A stretch of DNA of 64,000 nucleotides, from NCBI GenBank assembly GCA_946894095.1, contig OX335644.1, forward strand, positions 10,149,595 to 10,213,594, written 5' to 3'. Below the pieces are notes generated by a model. That model saw only the letters and a list, made by a program, of their open reading frames with translations, searched no databases and had not been told where the DNA came from. The translations under genes were made by a program, and so were the position numbers. The first letter of the stretch is position 1; the number at the start of each line of letters is the position of its first letter. This document shows, one piece after another, positions 25,001 through 34,490 of this stretch. This DNA is from Incurvaria masculella. Its lineage: Eukaryota; Arthropoda; Insecta; Lepidoptera; Incurvariidae.

Positions 25001-27832
25001 ATGGCTGACCCGCAGTATTAAAAAATAATCATAATTTAATGTCGTATAATAATCAAAGAGGTGCATAACCATGGTCTCCGACACACTAAAGGTGGTCGGA
25101 TAAGTATGGCCTATTCGAGAATCCGTTCATAACCAATTGATCTTCGAAAACTCCCGGTGCTAAAATCTAAAGTGTGCTCTCCTACATCGGCAGATGGTAC
25201 ATATTGACTTGGCGCCAAACTTCGCGAGCACCATGATGGGGATCACCAATGGAGCATCGACGATATTTTCTATCCTGGCACCGCTGTCGGCCTCCTACGT
25301 CATACAAGATGATGTAAGTATACACTTTTTATTGATAATTGGCCACTTTATTCCGTTGCATTGAATTAGATACATTCAAATTCATAATTTTAAACGCCGC
25401 AATAGGCTTATTAAAATGCATGTCTGATTTAGTAATTTTGGTTTCAAATAGAGAATTACTGAAATATTTTAATGACAAACTTCCTTTAATTATTTTTAAA
25501 GTTCAACTTGTTGAAATTTCTGTTCAATGATGGACAAAGAAAATCATTTGACATGGCACTATAGTGACAAGCCAAGCGTAGATCCGGGCTGTATACAAAC
25601 TCATTGATTGCCAAGTTCATGGTGACCTTGCCACGTTTTGTGAGTCAGGGTATGAAAAGGATATCAAAATTGTATTTATGTGATATTTTTAGGTTTCTTA
25701 AACTATCTACTTCAATAAATAAATGTTTAGAAAAAAGTCGAAATCAATTTCTAAAAACATTTTCTACAAGTTGTCATATTCAACGTGACCTATGTTCATG
25801 CTCATTTTATCTAGGTTATGAAAATAATATCATATATTTTTATCATCATGATCATTTGAGTTGGATTTTAACATTGAAATCACGGACAAATTTTACGACA
25901 AAAGTTTATTAAGTTTTACACTAAATTTACAGTGAAAATCAAAACTGTAAGCGTTCAGAAGCCATTATTATCGCATTATTGGCTTTCAGTTACAAATATG
26001 AATTCCAACTCGATTACCCGAATAATGCAAGTAATTATCTTTTATTACTGCTTTATTCACATGTCCATGAAATATACGATTGCAGAATTAATTTCCGTCT
26101 GTTCTGTACAAAACTAAAGTGTAAGGTTGGCTGAGAGGCCTCCACGCTCCGTGTACGAGTATGAACTTGTTAAAATAGTTAAAATAGTGCTTCCCATTAG
26201 TTTGCCGTTTGAAATTACTCGACAAAATGTGTTCCTGAGAAGCTACAATATTGGCTGTTGCAACAATACAGAATGCGTTATTTTTCTCAAAATCAACGGT
26301 TTCGATTCCTCGTTAGAAAAAATAGAATCGTAATGCAGTTTGTGTTTTAAACAGAATCTGCCCCATGACTCCTTTGAGTATTTTCACTATTTCTTTTAAG
26401 ATATTTTGCCATGAAGGCAACACTTTCATTTGATATGGTTGCAGACCCTAGCATCGGAGTGGCGCAAGGTGTTCTTCGTGTCGGTGGCATTCTACTTCCT
26501 GGTGAATCTATTCTTCTTGTTGTTCGCTACCAGCGAGCGCCAGCCCTGGAACGAGCCCTTCTTCAAGGAGGACGCCGCCGATAGAGGTATTATTTTTATT
26601 ATTTTCTTCCGTAGCTTCTTACTACTTACGTACTTTACTCACTTACGTGACCAGACGTTGTTATTTAATTACCTTACGTATCAGCCTCTCGAATCAAAAG
26701 GTAAAAGTTGAAGATCATAATTCAAAATCACTAAGACAATTAATTTTAGAAATATTTGGTACGTAGGTTACGCTGCAATCGTCATTGAGGATTTAAGATA
26801 ATTTTAACAGAGGAGTTTTTTTGCTGGGCTCTTTAATTAATGTGTCTTTGCTTCACGGTCGGTTGTACAATATCACATTCCTTGGAATGAGCGACTTACC
26901 TGCTTAGCACGAAAAAGTATATTTACGAGTCGTATTCACTACGTATAATATTCACAACGTATAATAGTATTTTTTTCCAAAAAATGAAAACCATGCATAT
27001 CGTATAATATTCACAACGTATAATATTATACGTTGTGCATGAGTTTAAAAATAAAATAAACTCTTTGCATCATGCAGAACGTCTTATAGGCACAACGTAT
27101 AATATTCCTAACATGAATTCACAAAAAAAGAAAACCATACAGAACGTATAATATGCCAAGAAGCACTGCATAAAGCGCCCTAATCACGATACATTTAAGG
27201 CTGAAATTGCTACGAAACGATATTTGTTGAAGAGTAACAATTTGCTACAACGCTAATTGAGACGGTCGAAAAGTCGCGTGCGAGTATACGCTTTAAAAGT
27301 ATAAACATAAGGGCGCTTATCGTATGAAAAGTGTTTGGATAATATGATACGCATGGTTTTCTTTTTTGTTAAATAAAGATCATAATATTATACGTTGTGA
27401 CTATTATACGTTATGCATGGAGAAATAAGAAATTTTATTTTGTAAACTTCTTCATGCACTACGTATACAATTATACGATCTGCCAATTATACGATCTGCC
27501 GATTTTAAAATTTTGTTAAAATATGACATTATACGATCTGCATATTAGACGTTCTGCCGTTCCCCCATATTTACAAATGATTGAATGTATAAACTTAACA
27601 ATACTCAACTAGCGTTACTTTACTGACTAAATATACCAATTAATTTCTCGATGATTACTTGTTTACGAGATCGCTCTTAACTTTCATAAATAAATTAAGT
27701 TTCGGATCTATGTATAATATCATCTTCGTTATATTTATTCCTATAAACGTTATTGTTACAGAAAAGAACGAGAAAGAGATCAAGGCCCGGACAGAATCGG
27801 TCGAAGCTGTAAAGGAGTCACAAAAATTCTAA
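15945..27832 (+). CDS. SLC17-family transporter, gene 1 (5' incomplete)
   Basis: Ten exons join in one frame: 15945-16075, 20369-20548, 21137-21275, 21522-21742, 21914-22063, 22303-22435, 23406-23530, 25194-25313, 26445-26586, 27762-27832. Together they give 469 visible residues plus a split first codon. All junctions are GT-AG. The protein has the layout of an SLC17 anion transporter of the major facilitator superfamily: GVRHLQ before TM1, RVSMSLAIVAM in TM1, SSFFWGYIVLQVPAG in TM2-3, MGLTQGLLFPSIH then KWAPDCER around TM4, LAHSGQAFGFWTLLTEMPTYM in TM7, HIDLAPNFASTMMGITNG in TM10-11, and a charged cytoplasmic tail. Family members (sialin, Na/phosphate cotransporter-like proteins) move organic anions or phosphate across plasma or lysosomal/vesicular membranes; the substrate here cannot be read from sequence. 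A short first exon with the start codon is missing. Gene 2 is its convergent paralogue. Confidence 0.93.
16164..16516 (+). mobile_element. SINE, tRNA-type head (gene 1 intron 1)
   Basis: Diverged copy starting about 90 bases past the exon A donor, with a GCTCGTAGTTC head, the family body, and an A-rich end near 16516. Confidence 0.7.
17817..18144. mobile_element. MITE copy (gene 1 intron 1)
   Basis: Same family as 8118-8458: ends CAGTTGTCACCTAAATAGGC and CCAATTTAGGTGAGAACTC. Confidence 0.75.
18150..18450 (+). other. Intron 1 segment shared with gene 2
   Basis: The stretch around CGTTTCTTCGGCCGGAAGAC and, about 160 bases further on, ACATTTGTCGTGCGATGTT has a counterpart at 41806-42010 in intron 1 of gene 2, in the same gene-relative orientation. 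Each copy has stops in all useful frames, so it is probably ancestral intron sequence or an element inserted before the duplication. Confidence 0.5.
18774..18885 (-). mobile_element. SINE fragment (gene 1 intron 1)
   Basis: Middle part of the body, including CATCATGGGAACTAGGTG. Confidence 0.5.
19295..20283. repeat. Large imperfect palindrome (foldback element)
   Basis: The left arm starts GATAATTCTAAAGACGCTGA and continues ACAGGCGATGTAGTTTCC; the right arm ends with the reverse complement at 20241-20283. Many inner blocks pair as well, for example GATTAGAAATATTCATATAG with its inverse near 19805. The centre near 19735 is GC-rich (GCGCGGAACG...CCCCGCGCG). Lies in gene 1 intron 1. No transposase seen. 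Confidence 0.85.
20369..20548 (+). CDS. Gene 1 exon B (TM2-TM3)
   Basis: This 60-codon exon is phase 0 at both ends. It encodes FEWNKHTQDTILSSFFWGYI, then a QVPAG...RIGGK motif that fits the conserved MFS loop between TM2 and TM3. The acceptor is GTTGACAG and the donor AAG|GTATAA. Confidence 0.93.
21137..21275 (+). CDS. Gene 1 exon C (TM4)
   Basis: Encodes the family signature around TM4: an Arg in CRVAMGLTQG, FPSIH, and KWAPDCER. It ends in phase 1 (GCA G|GTGCAC). The Arg, His and Glu sit where SLC17 members keep charged residues important for transport. Confidence 0.93.
21522..21742 (+). CDS. Gene 1 exon D (TM5-TM6 and central loop)
   Basis: Starts at CTACAG|GTAGCC, completing a Gly codon, and ends CGG|GTAAAT in phase 0. 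It encodes SQVGTVVEMMLAGVL, two hydrophobic helices, and the charged loop KKERDYIENNTGADKTTR that links the two six-helix halves. Confidence 0.93.
21914..22063 (+). CDS. Gene 1 exon E (TM7)
   Basis: Fifty codons, phase 0 at both ends, acceptor TCTTTAG, donor AGC|GTTAGT. Encodes KLPIPWKKI, the amphipathic entry to TM7, then LLAHSGQAFGFWTLLTEMP, a well conserved SLC17 segment. Confidence 0.92.
22303..22435 (+). CDS. Gene 1 exon F (TM8)
   Basis: Acceptor TTTTTTACAG, donor ATT G|GTGGG (phase 1). Encodes NGLFSALPYLAMFIFSMIAS and DFITNR, the TM8 region and following loop. Confidence 0.92.
23406..23530 (+). CDS. Gene 1 exon G (TM9-TM10)
   Basis: Acceptor GGGTTGCAG, donor ATG|GTACGT. Encodes HWGPAVALLALAYL and CVGLNGAHYSGFM. 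It differs from the gene 2 exon at only 8 of 125 bases, fewer than neighbouring exons (see findings). Confidence 0.92.
24060..24180 (-). mobile_element. SINE fragment (gene 1 intron 7)
   Basis: Old copy: CACGGCTACGTTAAAGTCG and GAAAACACGG, then a decayed body. Confidence 0.4.
25194..25313 (+). CDS. Gene 1 exon H (TM10-TM11)
   Basis: Forty codons, phase 0, acceptor CATCGGCAG, donor GAT|GTAAGT. Encodes the near-invariant HIDLAPNFASTMMGITNG motif and a helix ending SYVIQDD. Confidence 0.93.
26445..26586 (+). CDS. Gene 1 exon I (TM12)
   Basis: Acceptor GGTTGCAG, donor AGA G|GTATT (phase 1). Encodes TLASEWRKVFFVSVAFYFLV, the last helix, then QPWNEPFF and an acidic start to the tail. It is one codon longer than the gene 2 exon. 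Confidence 0.92.
26838..26930. mobile_element. Fragment of the GACCGTGAAGC-type element
   Basis: TTTGCTTCACGGTCGGTTG through CCTTGGAATGAGCGACTTACC, adjoining the ACGTATAAT cluster in gene 1's last intron. Confidence 0.55.
26930..27560. repeat. Element with clustered ACGTATAAT motifs (gene 1 last intron)
   Basis: At least a dozen copies of (CACA)ACGTATAATATT or its variants (TTATACGATCTGCC) cluster at both ends. Forward copies dominate on the left (26940-27150), inverted ones on the right (27380-27560), around a core without the motif (27160-27360). This resembles the subterminal repeats of a DNA transposon. Confidence 0.65.
27762..27832 (+). CDS. Gene 1 exon J (C-terminal tail, stop)
   Basis: Acceptor TTGTTACAG. 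Encodes a 23-residue charged tail starting EKNEKE and ending SQKF before TAA at 27830-27832. The start of the tail matches gene 2; the rest has diverged. Confidence 0.88.
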
Positions 27833-28480
27833 CATGCCGACAGAGGCATAGGTAGCTAAATAAATAATTAGTACATATGGTTTACAGTCCATGAATACAG
27901 TAAGCGTAGCTAGTTACCAGATAGACGAACTGGGAGGAAGGATTTAGAATTTTTACATTTTATTATCTATTGCAATATTACTAAAATTATATATTACGAT
28001 AGAACAATTAGGAGATTCGTCTATTAGGGTTCTAATTTATACATGAAAGTACCATATTATTATAAATATTGTTCAAAATGGTTTAGTCAAAACATTTCGT
28101 GCAAGTATCTGCTCATTCCTGAGAATTGCGTTAGCCTAAAAACTCTGCATTCCCGTATGATGTAAACATGTGTCACCTCTAGCATTGTAGTTAATATGAC
28201 TGTGATGTAGTTAGCCATATAATTTCCGACAGAGGTGGCGAGGTGTAATATAAGTGTGCTATATTTATGTGTTTTTACCCTGTCTCAAATTTATATGTCT
28301 GGGTCTAATTTATAGGACTTGCAAAACTGTTTAATTAATTTAATTAAGATAATGATTAATATTAAAGCAAATACCTAGGTTGATAAAACACATGTTTTTA
28401 GAAAATGTGCTTTTTTTACTTTTTGAGTGTTAATGTGTTAAAGTGAATATGTTGTGAAATAAATTGGAGCTATATAAATT
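27833..28480 (+). other. Gene 1 3' untranslated region
   Basis: AT-rich sequence with no long frame follows the stop. The best poly(A) signal is the AATAAA at 28458-28463 (TGTGAAATAAATTGG). The exact cleavage site is inferred. Confidence 0.55.
28458..28463 (+). terminator. Poly(A) signal, gene 1
   Basis: A canonical AATAAA about 625 bases past the gene 1 stop, in the same orientation as the gene. Confidence 0.5.
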
Positions 28481-28941
28481 GAACTCGATTTTATTTATTG
28501 TATTGTGTTTTAAGATGTTTTCGTTATATAGTAAAAATTGTTTTTCTTGATATCAATAGCTCAAATCTATTTTAGTTAGCAATTGATATTGTTAAAGAAT
28601 ATACAAAAACAAGAAGCCTAAACATATTTATTTAGCCAGGCTACCTACCCGCCTACCTACCTACTGATCGTACGGACGACTATGAGTTATTGACTTGCTC
28701 CGGATTACAAAATCATTAGCACCGATTTTGTGCAACCATAAATAAATGAACAAATATCCGTTTTTTATTAGTTAGATATCGGAGAGTGCAAAAATATTTA
28801 AAACTATGCAGGTATTATCGGCACGAAAATAAACCACATTGTACAAGTTTCGTCAAAATAAAAAAGGTTTCTCCATACATTTTTGTGGTTGGGAAATATT
28901 TATGGGTAAGTTAAAATAACGCACCAGCACGTTGATCAACC

Positions 28942-29061
28942 GATATACGTCAGACAGCAGGTGACAACTGGCGAAGAAAAACAGGAGACCGCACCACTTG
29001 GCGAAATCAGGGGGAGGCCTACGTCCAGCAGTGGACAGTAAAAGCCTGGAGAAGAAAATAA
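28942..29061 (+). pseudogene. LINE reverse-transcriptase C-terminus relic (RTE-like)
   Basis: A frame reads DIRQTAGDNWRRKTGDR, then GEAYVQQWT before TAA. The pattern DI..AG..W.R...DR..W....EAYVQQWT closes the polyprotein of a lepidopteran non-LTR retrotransposon. Only the 3' end is present, typical of 5' truncation during LINE insertion. Confidence 0.75.
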
Positions 29062-29562
29062 CAACTTAGAAGGCAAAACTTATAAAACAATAATAGTTAA
29101 TTTGCATGCCTAGAATACGTGGTTTGAAGAAATGCCCGCACTGTCAGGGTATGCAGTATGTTTGCATAATGCGCCAGGAGACCGTGCACGCACGCGGACG
29201 CGTTTGACTCGGTCCTCGAACGCAGTGCGTGTCCGTGCACGCGCTGCGAATCGTTAGTGCAGCAGTGAAAGCATACCGTATATCTTCATACATTTGACCT
29301 ACCGCATGCAACGGACGCTACGGACCGCCCGTTCGGTCGAGCACTGAAACAGGCCTACACAATATTCGTAGTAGTTTAATACCTACGTATTTACACTAAA
29401 TGGTCTAGACTTCAACATAAATCTTAAACTCATTTAAGTCTTGTCTATGTAAAACTACTTCAGCAGTCTACTGTTAAATGTTTCATTATTCATGTCTAAA
29501 AACTTGTTTTGGACTTTTGGTGACCTATAAGTAAATGCCTATAGGTAAATGACTAAGGCCTG

Positions 29563-29697
29563 AAGCCTTAGTCCGCTAATAGATAACTCCACTTTCGAGC
29601 GTTAGCGTACCAAACCACTAAAACTGTATCGCGCTTTCATAACGCTTACGCTCGAAAGTGGAGTTATCAATTAGCGGACTTAGGCTTATGTATAATT
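29563..29697. repeat. Foldback element
   Basis: AAGCCTTAGTCCGCTAAT, then GATAACTCCACTTTCGAGCG, pairs with its inverse 45-50 bases on. Arms about 45 bases with few mismatches. Lies between the two genes. Confidence 0.8.
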
Positions 29698-30979
29698 TGT
29701 TGTGAAGCATAAAGAAATCAGCAGCACAGAATTTTGGCTTTTTAATTGTTCCGCAAAGACCACTTTTTTTGGTGCGGAGCTGAAACGCTACAGTTTTTAA
29801 TATTTTTAAACTCAAGTAAACTTTAAAACAAATCTAGAATAGTGGTAATATTACTTACCGGGAGCTAAGCGGCAAAGTTAGCGCTCGGCACTCCGGAAAC
29901 GTACGCGATAGCAGGGAGGATAGGTAAACGCGTTTTATACTGTCAGCACTTTATGCAGCACAGTACATACTTGAATGGTCATCTTTCTTATTTGACAACA
30001 ATATAATTTCAAAAGAGGAACACTTACATGAAAAATATCACATTTTCTTTGATTTCACATATATGTATTTCAAATGAGTTTACTTGGAAACAATTTCATC
30101 AGTTTTAAAAGTAATTACATATAGTGTTAATGCCAAACGTTAACAAGCTATTCTTTGGCATATTTGGAGCAAAAAAGGTAGATAACGTTTTGTTGCATTG
30201 CGTAAAAAAAATTCATCCTCTTAATACATTTCTGCAAATACCCAATGGTAAAAATTTGGACCATATGCCTGTTAACACGCCGTATTGATTTTTGGGTTAA
30301 AAGTACATTAAAAGAAATCAGTAAAAGTGTTGAAACCACATAACTAGGCGGTACGGTTAATCCCACTCCGGTTACTAACGTTAAAATGTATATAAACATT
30401 GTACGTGTTCTCCATGACGTATGCTTGGCAACTATCATGACAGTAGGTGTGTGGTATTAGCCATATATGTCCGGTTGTTTTTTTGGTCACACAAAAACCA
30501 ATCCTTGTAGCCTACAAAAAAAAATTTAACCGATATCTTACATTCCTGCACAAATAAATAAGATAACGGTGAATATGACCGTCAGTGAAATTACCACCGC
30601 ATGCCTGACCTCATCGCTAGTACAAAAGCTCCCTTAAATAGTGGAGTAAGCACGGGTTTTTTCAGGAGCGGGCACTAGGGACGGATTCCAACAAAGATAG
30701 TCTGCGGCAGCTCTCCACTTTCAGTAATGACATCATGGCAAAAAACGTTTCTACAGTTTATGATGGAGTAGCACTTCTTCTGCACGGAATATCATCGCTT
30801 TGTGGCTGAAAGCTTTTATATTTATTTTCGCAGTATATTTATTTTTTCACAATTTTTTTTAAGAAGATTTTTTTTATATTGCATTAAATAAAACCTAAAA
30901 GTGGGTTCCACACATATACTTATAATATCACCCGTTCCACACGATTCTGCTTTTCAATTTCAAAACGAAGATGTTTAAT
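29698..30979. other. Intergenic, nothing firm
   Basis: AT-rich sequence between the convergent genes, apart from the SINE tail at 30420. Confidence 0.4.
30420..30482 (+). mobile_element. SINE tail fragment
   Basis: GTGTGGTATTAGCCATATATG followed by a GTCCGGTTG tail, as in the 3' end of the family. Confidence 0.45.
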
Positions 30980-31545
30980 TTTCAAATATACCAGTTTTAT
31001 CTGCAAAACTCGCACGAGCTGTTCTTAGACTTCGCAATTGGTACAATGATGAGTTTCCAGGCCCGTCACCTAGTGAGTCAGTTTTTCTTCAACAGCCCAT
31101 AATCAACCACATTCGTTGTCATGACAAACATGTCCTGCTTACCTAGTCAACTTAGCTCCGTGCCGTGCATCTCGTTGACCACCCCGAGGTATCTCAGAGA
31201 TTATAGATTCTCCAACTCCGAAGGGATGAAGAGTCTCGCGCTGTCATCTTCATCTCTACCATTGAGGACGCTCTTCGGATCTGCAAAACACCATCCATCT
31301 GCCCCTTATACCATCACTCAACGCGAACAGGCAGCGAATGCACCCATTCATTCACTGTCGACATTCCCAAAATAACGAACCAATCAATCACTTTGACAGG
31401 GTCCATAAACTATGGAATGCACTTCCTGCTGCAAATCGTCCGACATCGTTGTTTGAACATTCAAGTCAAATTTTTCAGTTTTCTTTCGACATTAAACATT
31501 TTACACTCGGAAAAAAGAATGTCATCGTTCATTTCTTCATAGTCT
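30980..31545 (+). pseudogene. Decayed non-LTR retrotransposon 3' coding relic
   Basis: Frame-shifted pieces resemble the end of a LINE reverse transcriptase ORF, notably HPFIHCRHSQN, then HFDRVHKLWNALP, matching the R..RLWN.LP motif near the C-terminus of several insect LINEs. A related scrap is at 43700-43770. The upstream limit is uncertain. Confidence 0.5.
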
Positions 31546-34250
31546 GAACCCAACAGGCTAACACGCAAGGAAGCAATGAAGCTGAGTAATACCTTTTTTC
31601 AAGCGTTTGAAATTAAAAGTATTGTGGGTATAATGAAGGTTTACCTCAAGACGGGCGTAGGCGAGGATATGTAAATAACGTTAAATGCGACCGCATTACT
31701 CGCTGGCGAGAATTACTCGGCGCGTCGAGGCAAGTCAAGAGATCTTGCGTAACCCCGCTTTAATTAAAATATTGTATTCCATGAGCGCATTAAGGGATAT
31801 TATACCATTGACGGCGCTCCGGAGTTGAGTAGCATGAAGCAGTGAGATGCTAGTTGCATCGCCTTTCGCCAACAGCTCAAGTTGGCCGCTAGATCTTAAG
31901 TTTGATTCAATCGTGTTCGGCGCGGCGCTGCATTGTTTTTCACCAATAACGCGATGGCCAGGGAAAAAAAGTATGCTGAACAATGTTCGCCAAAAATGTG
32001 TAAGAACTATAAACCCTATCTACTAACTGTAAGTGCTATATCCCTTATATTCAGATATGATATCGATTTATCGCAGCGTGGAACACATCATACAGTTTGG
32101 GAAACTCTATGGGCGATAATATTTGCTACGGCGAAAAAAGAAAGCGGGCATGCCCCGTTACATAAAAAACCTACGGCGGCGGTGGTTGATGGAAGCAACA
32201 CGCGCAAGTACAGATTACAGCTTTCTGTCGCTTCTCTTCATCGTCATCATTTATCACACGTACGGTCAAATATGTTTGTAATATGTCAACATTTCTCAAT
32301 ATTTGTCACCTAGTAAAACTAAGTCAGATATGCCTGAGAAACATAAAAAGAAGAGCAGAAATACGTTACGATGAACCTGCCATCGTAGGACCTATAATGA
32401 TGTTAGTTCAGTGGCACACCGAATGTCACGATGAAAGCCCAACACACAACATGGTAACTAGATGCTTGCCCGAACCTTGCTTATATTGCAGGCCTTTATT
32501 GAACTGGATGGAAAGCACAAATGTTAAATACCGCTTCGACCCTCATCCAAATTGTGCCAACCTTAGGAGACTGTAACCTACCTTAAAGCGACTTTATTGG
32601 TTATTTTTTTCGATATTAATGATTTTTTTCACAAATCGTATAATGCAGTTTTAGTTCTTATCAAAATCGGACCAATTACTAATTTGAGTGCTTTTCGCTA
32701 TTTCATAAAGTATCGAATTAGGCTATGAAAATGTCGCTCTGTAGAGCATGGACGATTAGGTACGATTAAGAAGATATTTGTTCACTGAGTCACAGTCTAT
32801 TCAGCCTATTTTTTGTCTTTTATAAGCCACGGATCGGTCATTAGCATTCTTCTTCGTTGTGTAGGCCCTTTCCATTCGACTTCTAGTCCCCATGTAGCCT
32901 CGTGAGCGGGGCCCAGAGATTAATGGCGCGCCTGTTTGCCGCAGTCACCGAGTCATCCTGCCATCCTAGCTGCCTTGCCGAGATTAACCACGTCCCGGTG
33001 GTTCATTCGTTATTATTACCATTATGCGTACCTTTGCTCTGAACGGCTTAGTTACGCGCAATTTGTACGCGCAAAAGATATGGGTGCTGGTGGTGTGGAT
33101 TGGATGAGCATTCAGGTGTAAGATTTTAACTGAAACAGGCAGGAATTGTTCTGGGATTCTAGATCGTATGTTCTGAAAGTCAGAGTGAACAAAACTCAAT
33201 AGATGGAGATATAACTATTTATTTATCATTTTATCTTTTAACTGAATTTAATAAAGATATTTCAGTTGTATTTTAATATTTCAATTAATTGTTAATATTG
33301 TGGAGCGAAAAATTATAGAATAGTAATTATGATACGATTTTGTGGATTGCGCAACATTTCAAGAAATATACAAATAATTTCAATTTTGAATATTAAATAT
33401 TCAAAAGGAGGCTCACAGGTTTTTATTATTTCCTTTTCTATTCTGGCACACATTTTACAACCGATTTTACACAATTAAAAATTCAACCCGCTTTCCCGAA
33501 GGGTTGATAGGCACACACACCACAGAGCAATACGACATTCGGTCAATAAAGGACAAGTGGGGTAGACAAGAACGTCTTATTTACCTGTCCCAAATTCCAT
33601 CTTCCTGAGGGAATAAAAAAAACAAATGAACGTGCTAGTATCTTGTTTTAATACCACTTATACTTCAATCTTCACCAGTTCTTACCGTCAAACACTACCA
33701 AAAAAAATATGTTTCTTAATCAACGGCGTATGGAAGCAATATGTTGAGGCACCTTTTATAACTTAGTGAAAACTAGATTCAACCCTATATAAGACCGATC
33801 TAGTCCAGTGAATAGTGGGTACTTAAGTCCATGCAACTTGCGATACAGCAATGTCTGTGTCGTCCATATATTTATAACAAAATAAGTGTGAGAGTCATGG
33901 TAATGCAAATTATGCAAAATATTTAAGTTCATTTAATATGCTCAGTCGTTCTTTCGCCTCCGTTAAAAATAACATTTGAGTTTTTTTGCCTGATTATATT
34001 AAGTATGGTATTATTAGGACGGAAAATATTATTAGGGAAAAAGTACCATCCCAAATAGCTATGGGATACGAGGCCGTCACCTATTTACTAAATATACTAT
34101 TCAATAAACTATTTACTATTTAATAAATTAAATTATTACACATACCAACAACCTATGATTAATTTTAGATTTTCCAAAATTGGAGGCTTACTAGAATACA
34201 CTGGTATTTTTTCAGAACGATGTGGACGACGTCTCCTTGAACAATGGTTC
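31546..34250. other. Intergenic, nothing firm
   Basis: Holds one SINE fragment (32395-32575) and a moderately GC-rich patch at 32850-33120 with no recognisable product. The longest frame (31933-32313) has no domain. Confidence 0.35.
32395..32575 (-). mobile_element. SINE fragment
   Basis: Diverged body around TATTGAACTGGATGGAAAGC. Confidence 0.5.
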
Positions 34251-34253
34251 TTC

Positions 34254-34259
34254 TTTATT
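34254..34259 (-). terminator. Poly(A) signal, gene 2
   Basis: AATAAA on the - strand (tttatt on +), about 165 bases past the gene 2 stop. Confidence 0.45.
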
Positions 34260-34422
34260 TCTCGTAAAAACATTAAATTATAATTTGTGCTCCGAGCTTT
34301 TCGTCGGTTAGAAAATCTATACGTCTGCACTGAACGACCTGAAAAGGTGACTAGCTGAGTAGAATGCATGAAATATAGACATAGTTATGTTAAGCTAACG
34401 TGCCAATATTATGGAGTTATTT

Positions 34423-34490
34423 TCATCTTTGGGGCTCCTTTTCCGCTTCAACTAATTCGCTTCGGGGGTAGATTCCCTTCTCGTTCTTTT
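34423..34490 (-). CDS. Gene 2 exon J (C-terminal tail, stop)
   Basis: Found by looking for the gene 1 tail: acceptor ATTGTTGCAG followed by the same EKNEK start, then a diverged charged tail ending EPQR and TGA at 34425-34423. Frame and phase fit exon I. Confidence 0.88.

Noticed and set aside
31933..32313. 126-codon + frame
   Set aside because: Longest frame between the genes, but no recognisable domain, no repeat partner and no splice context.
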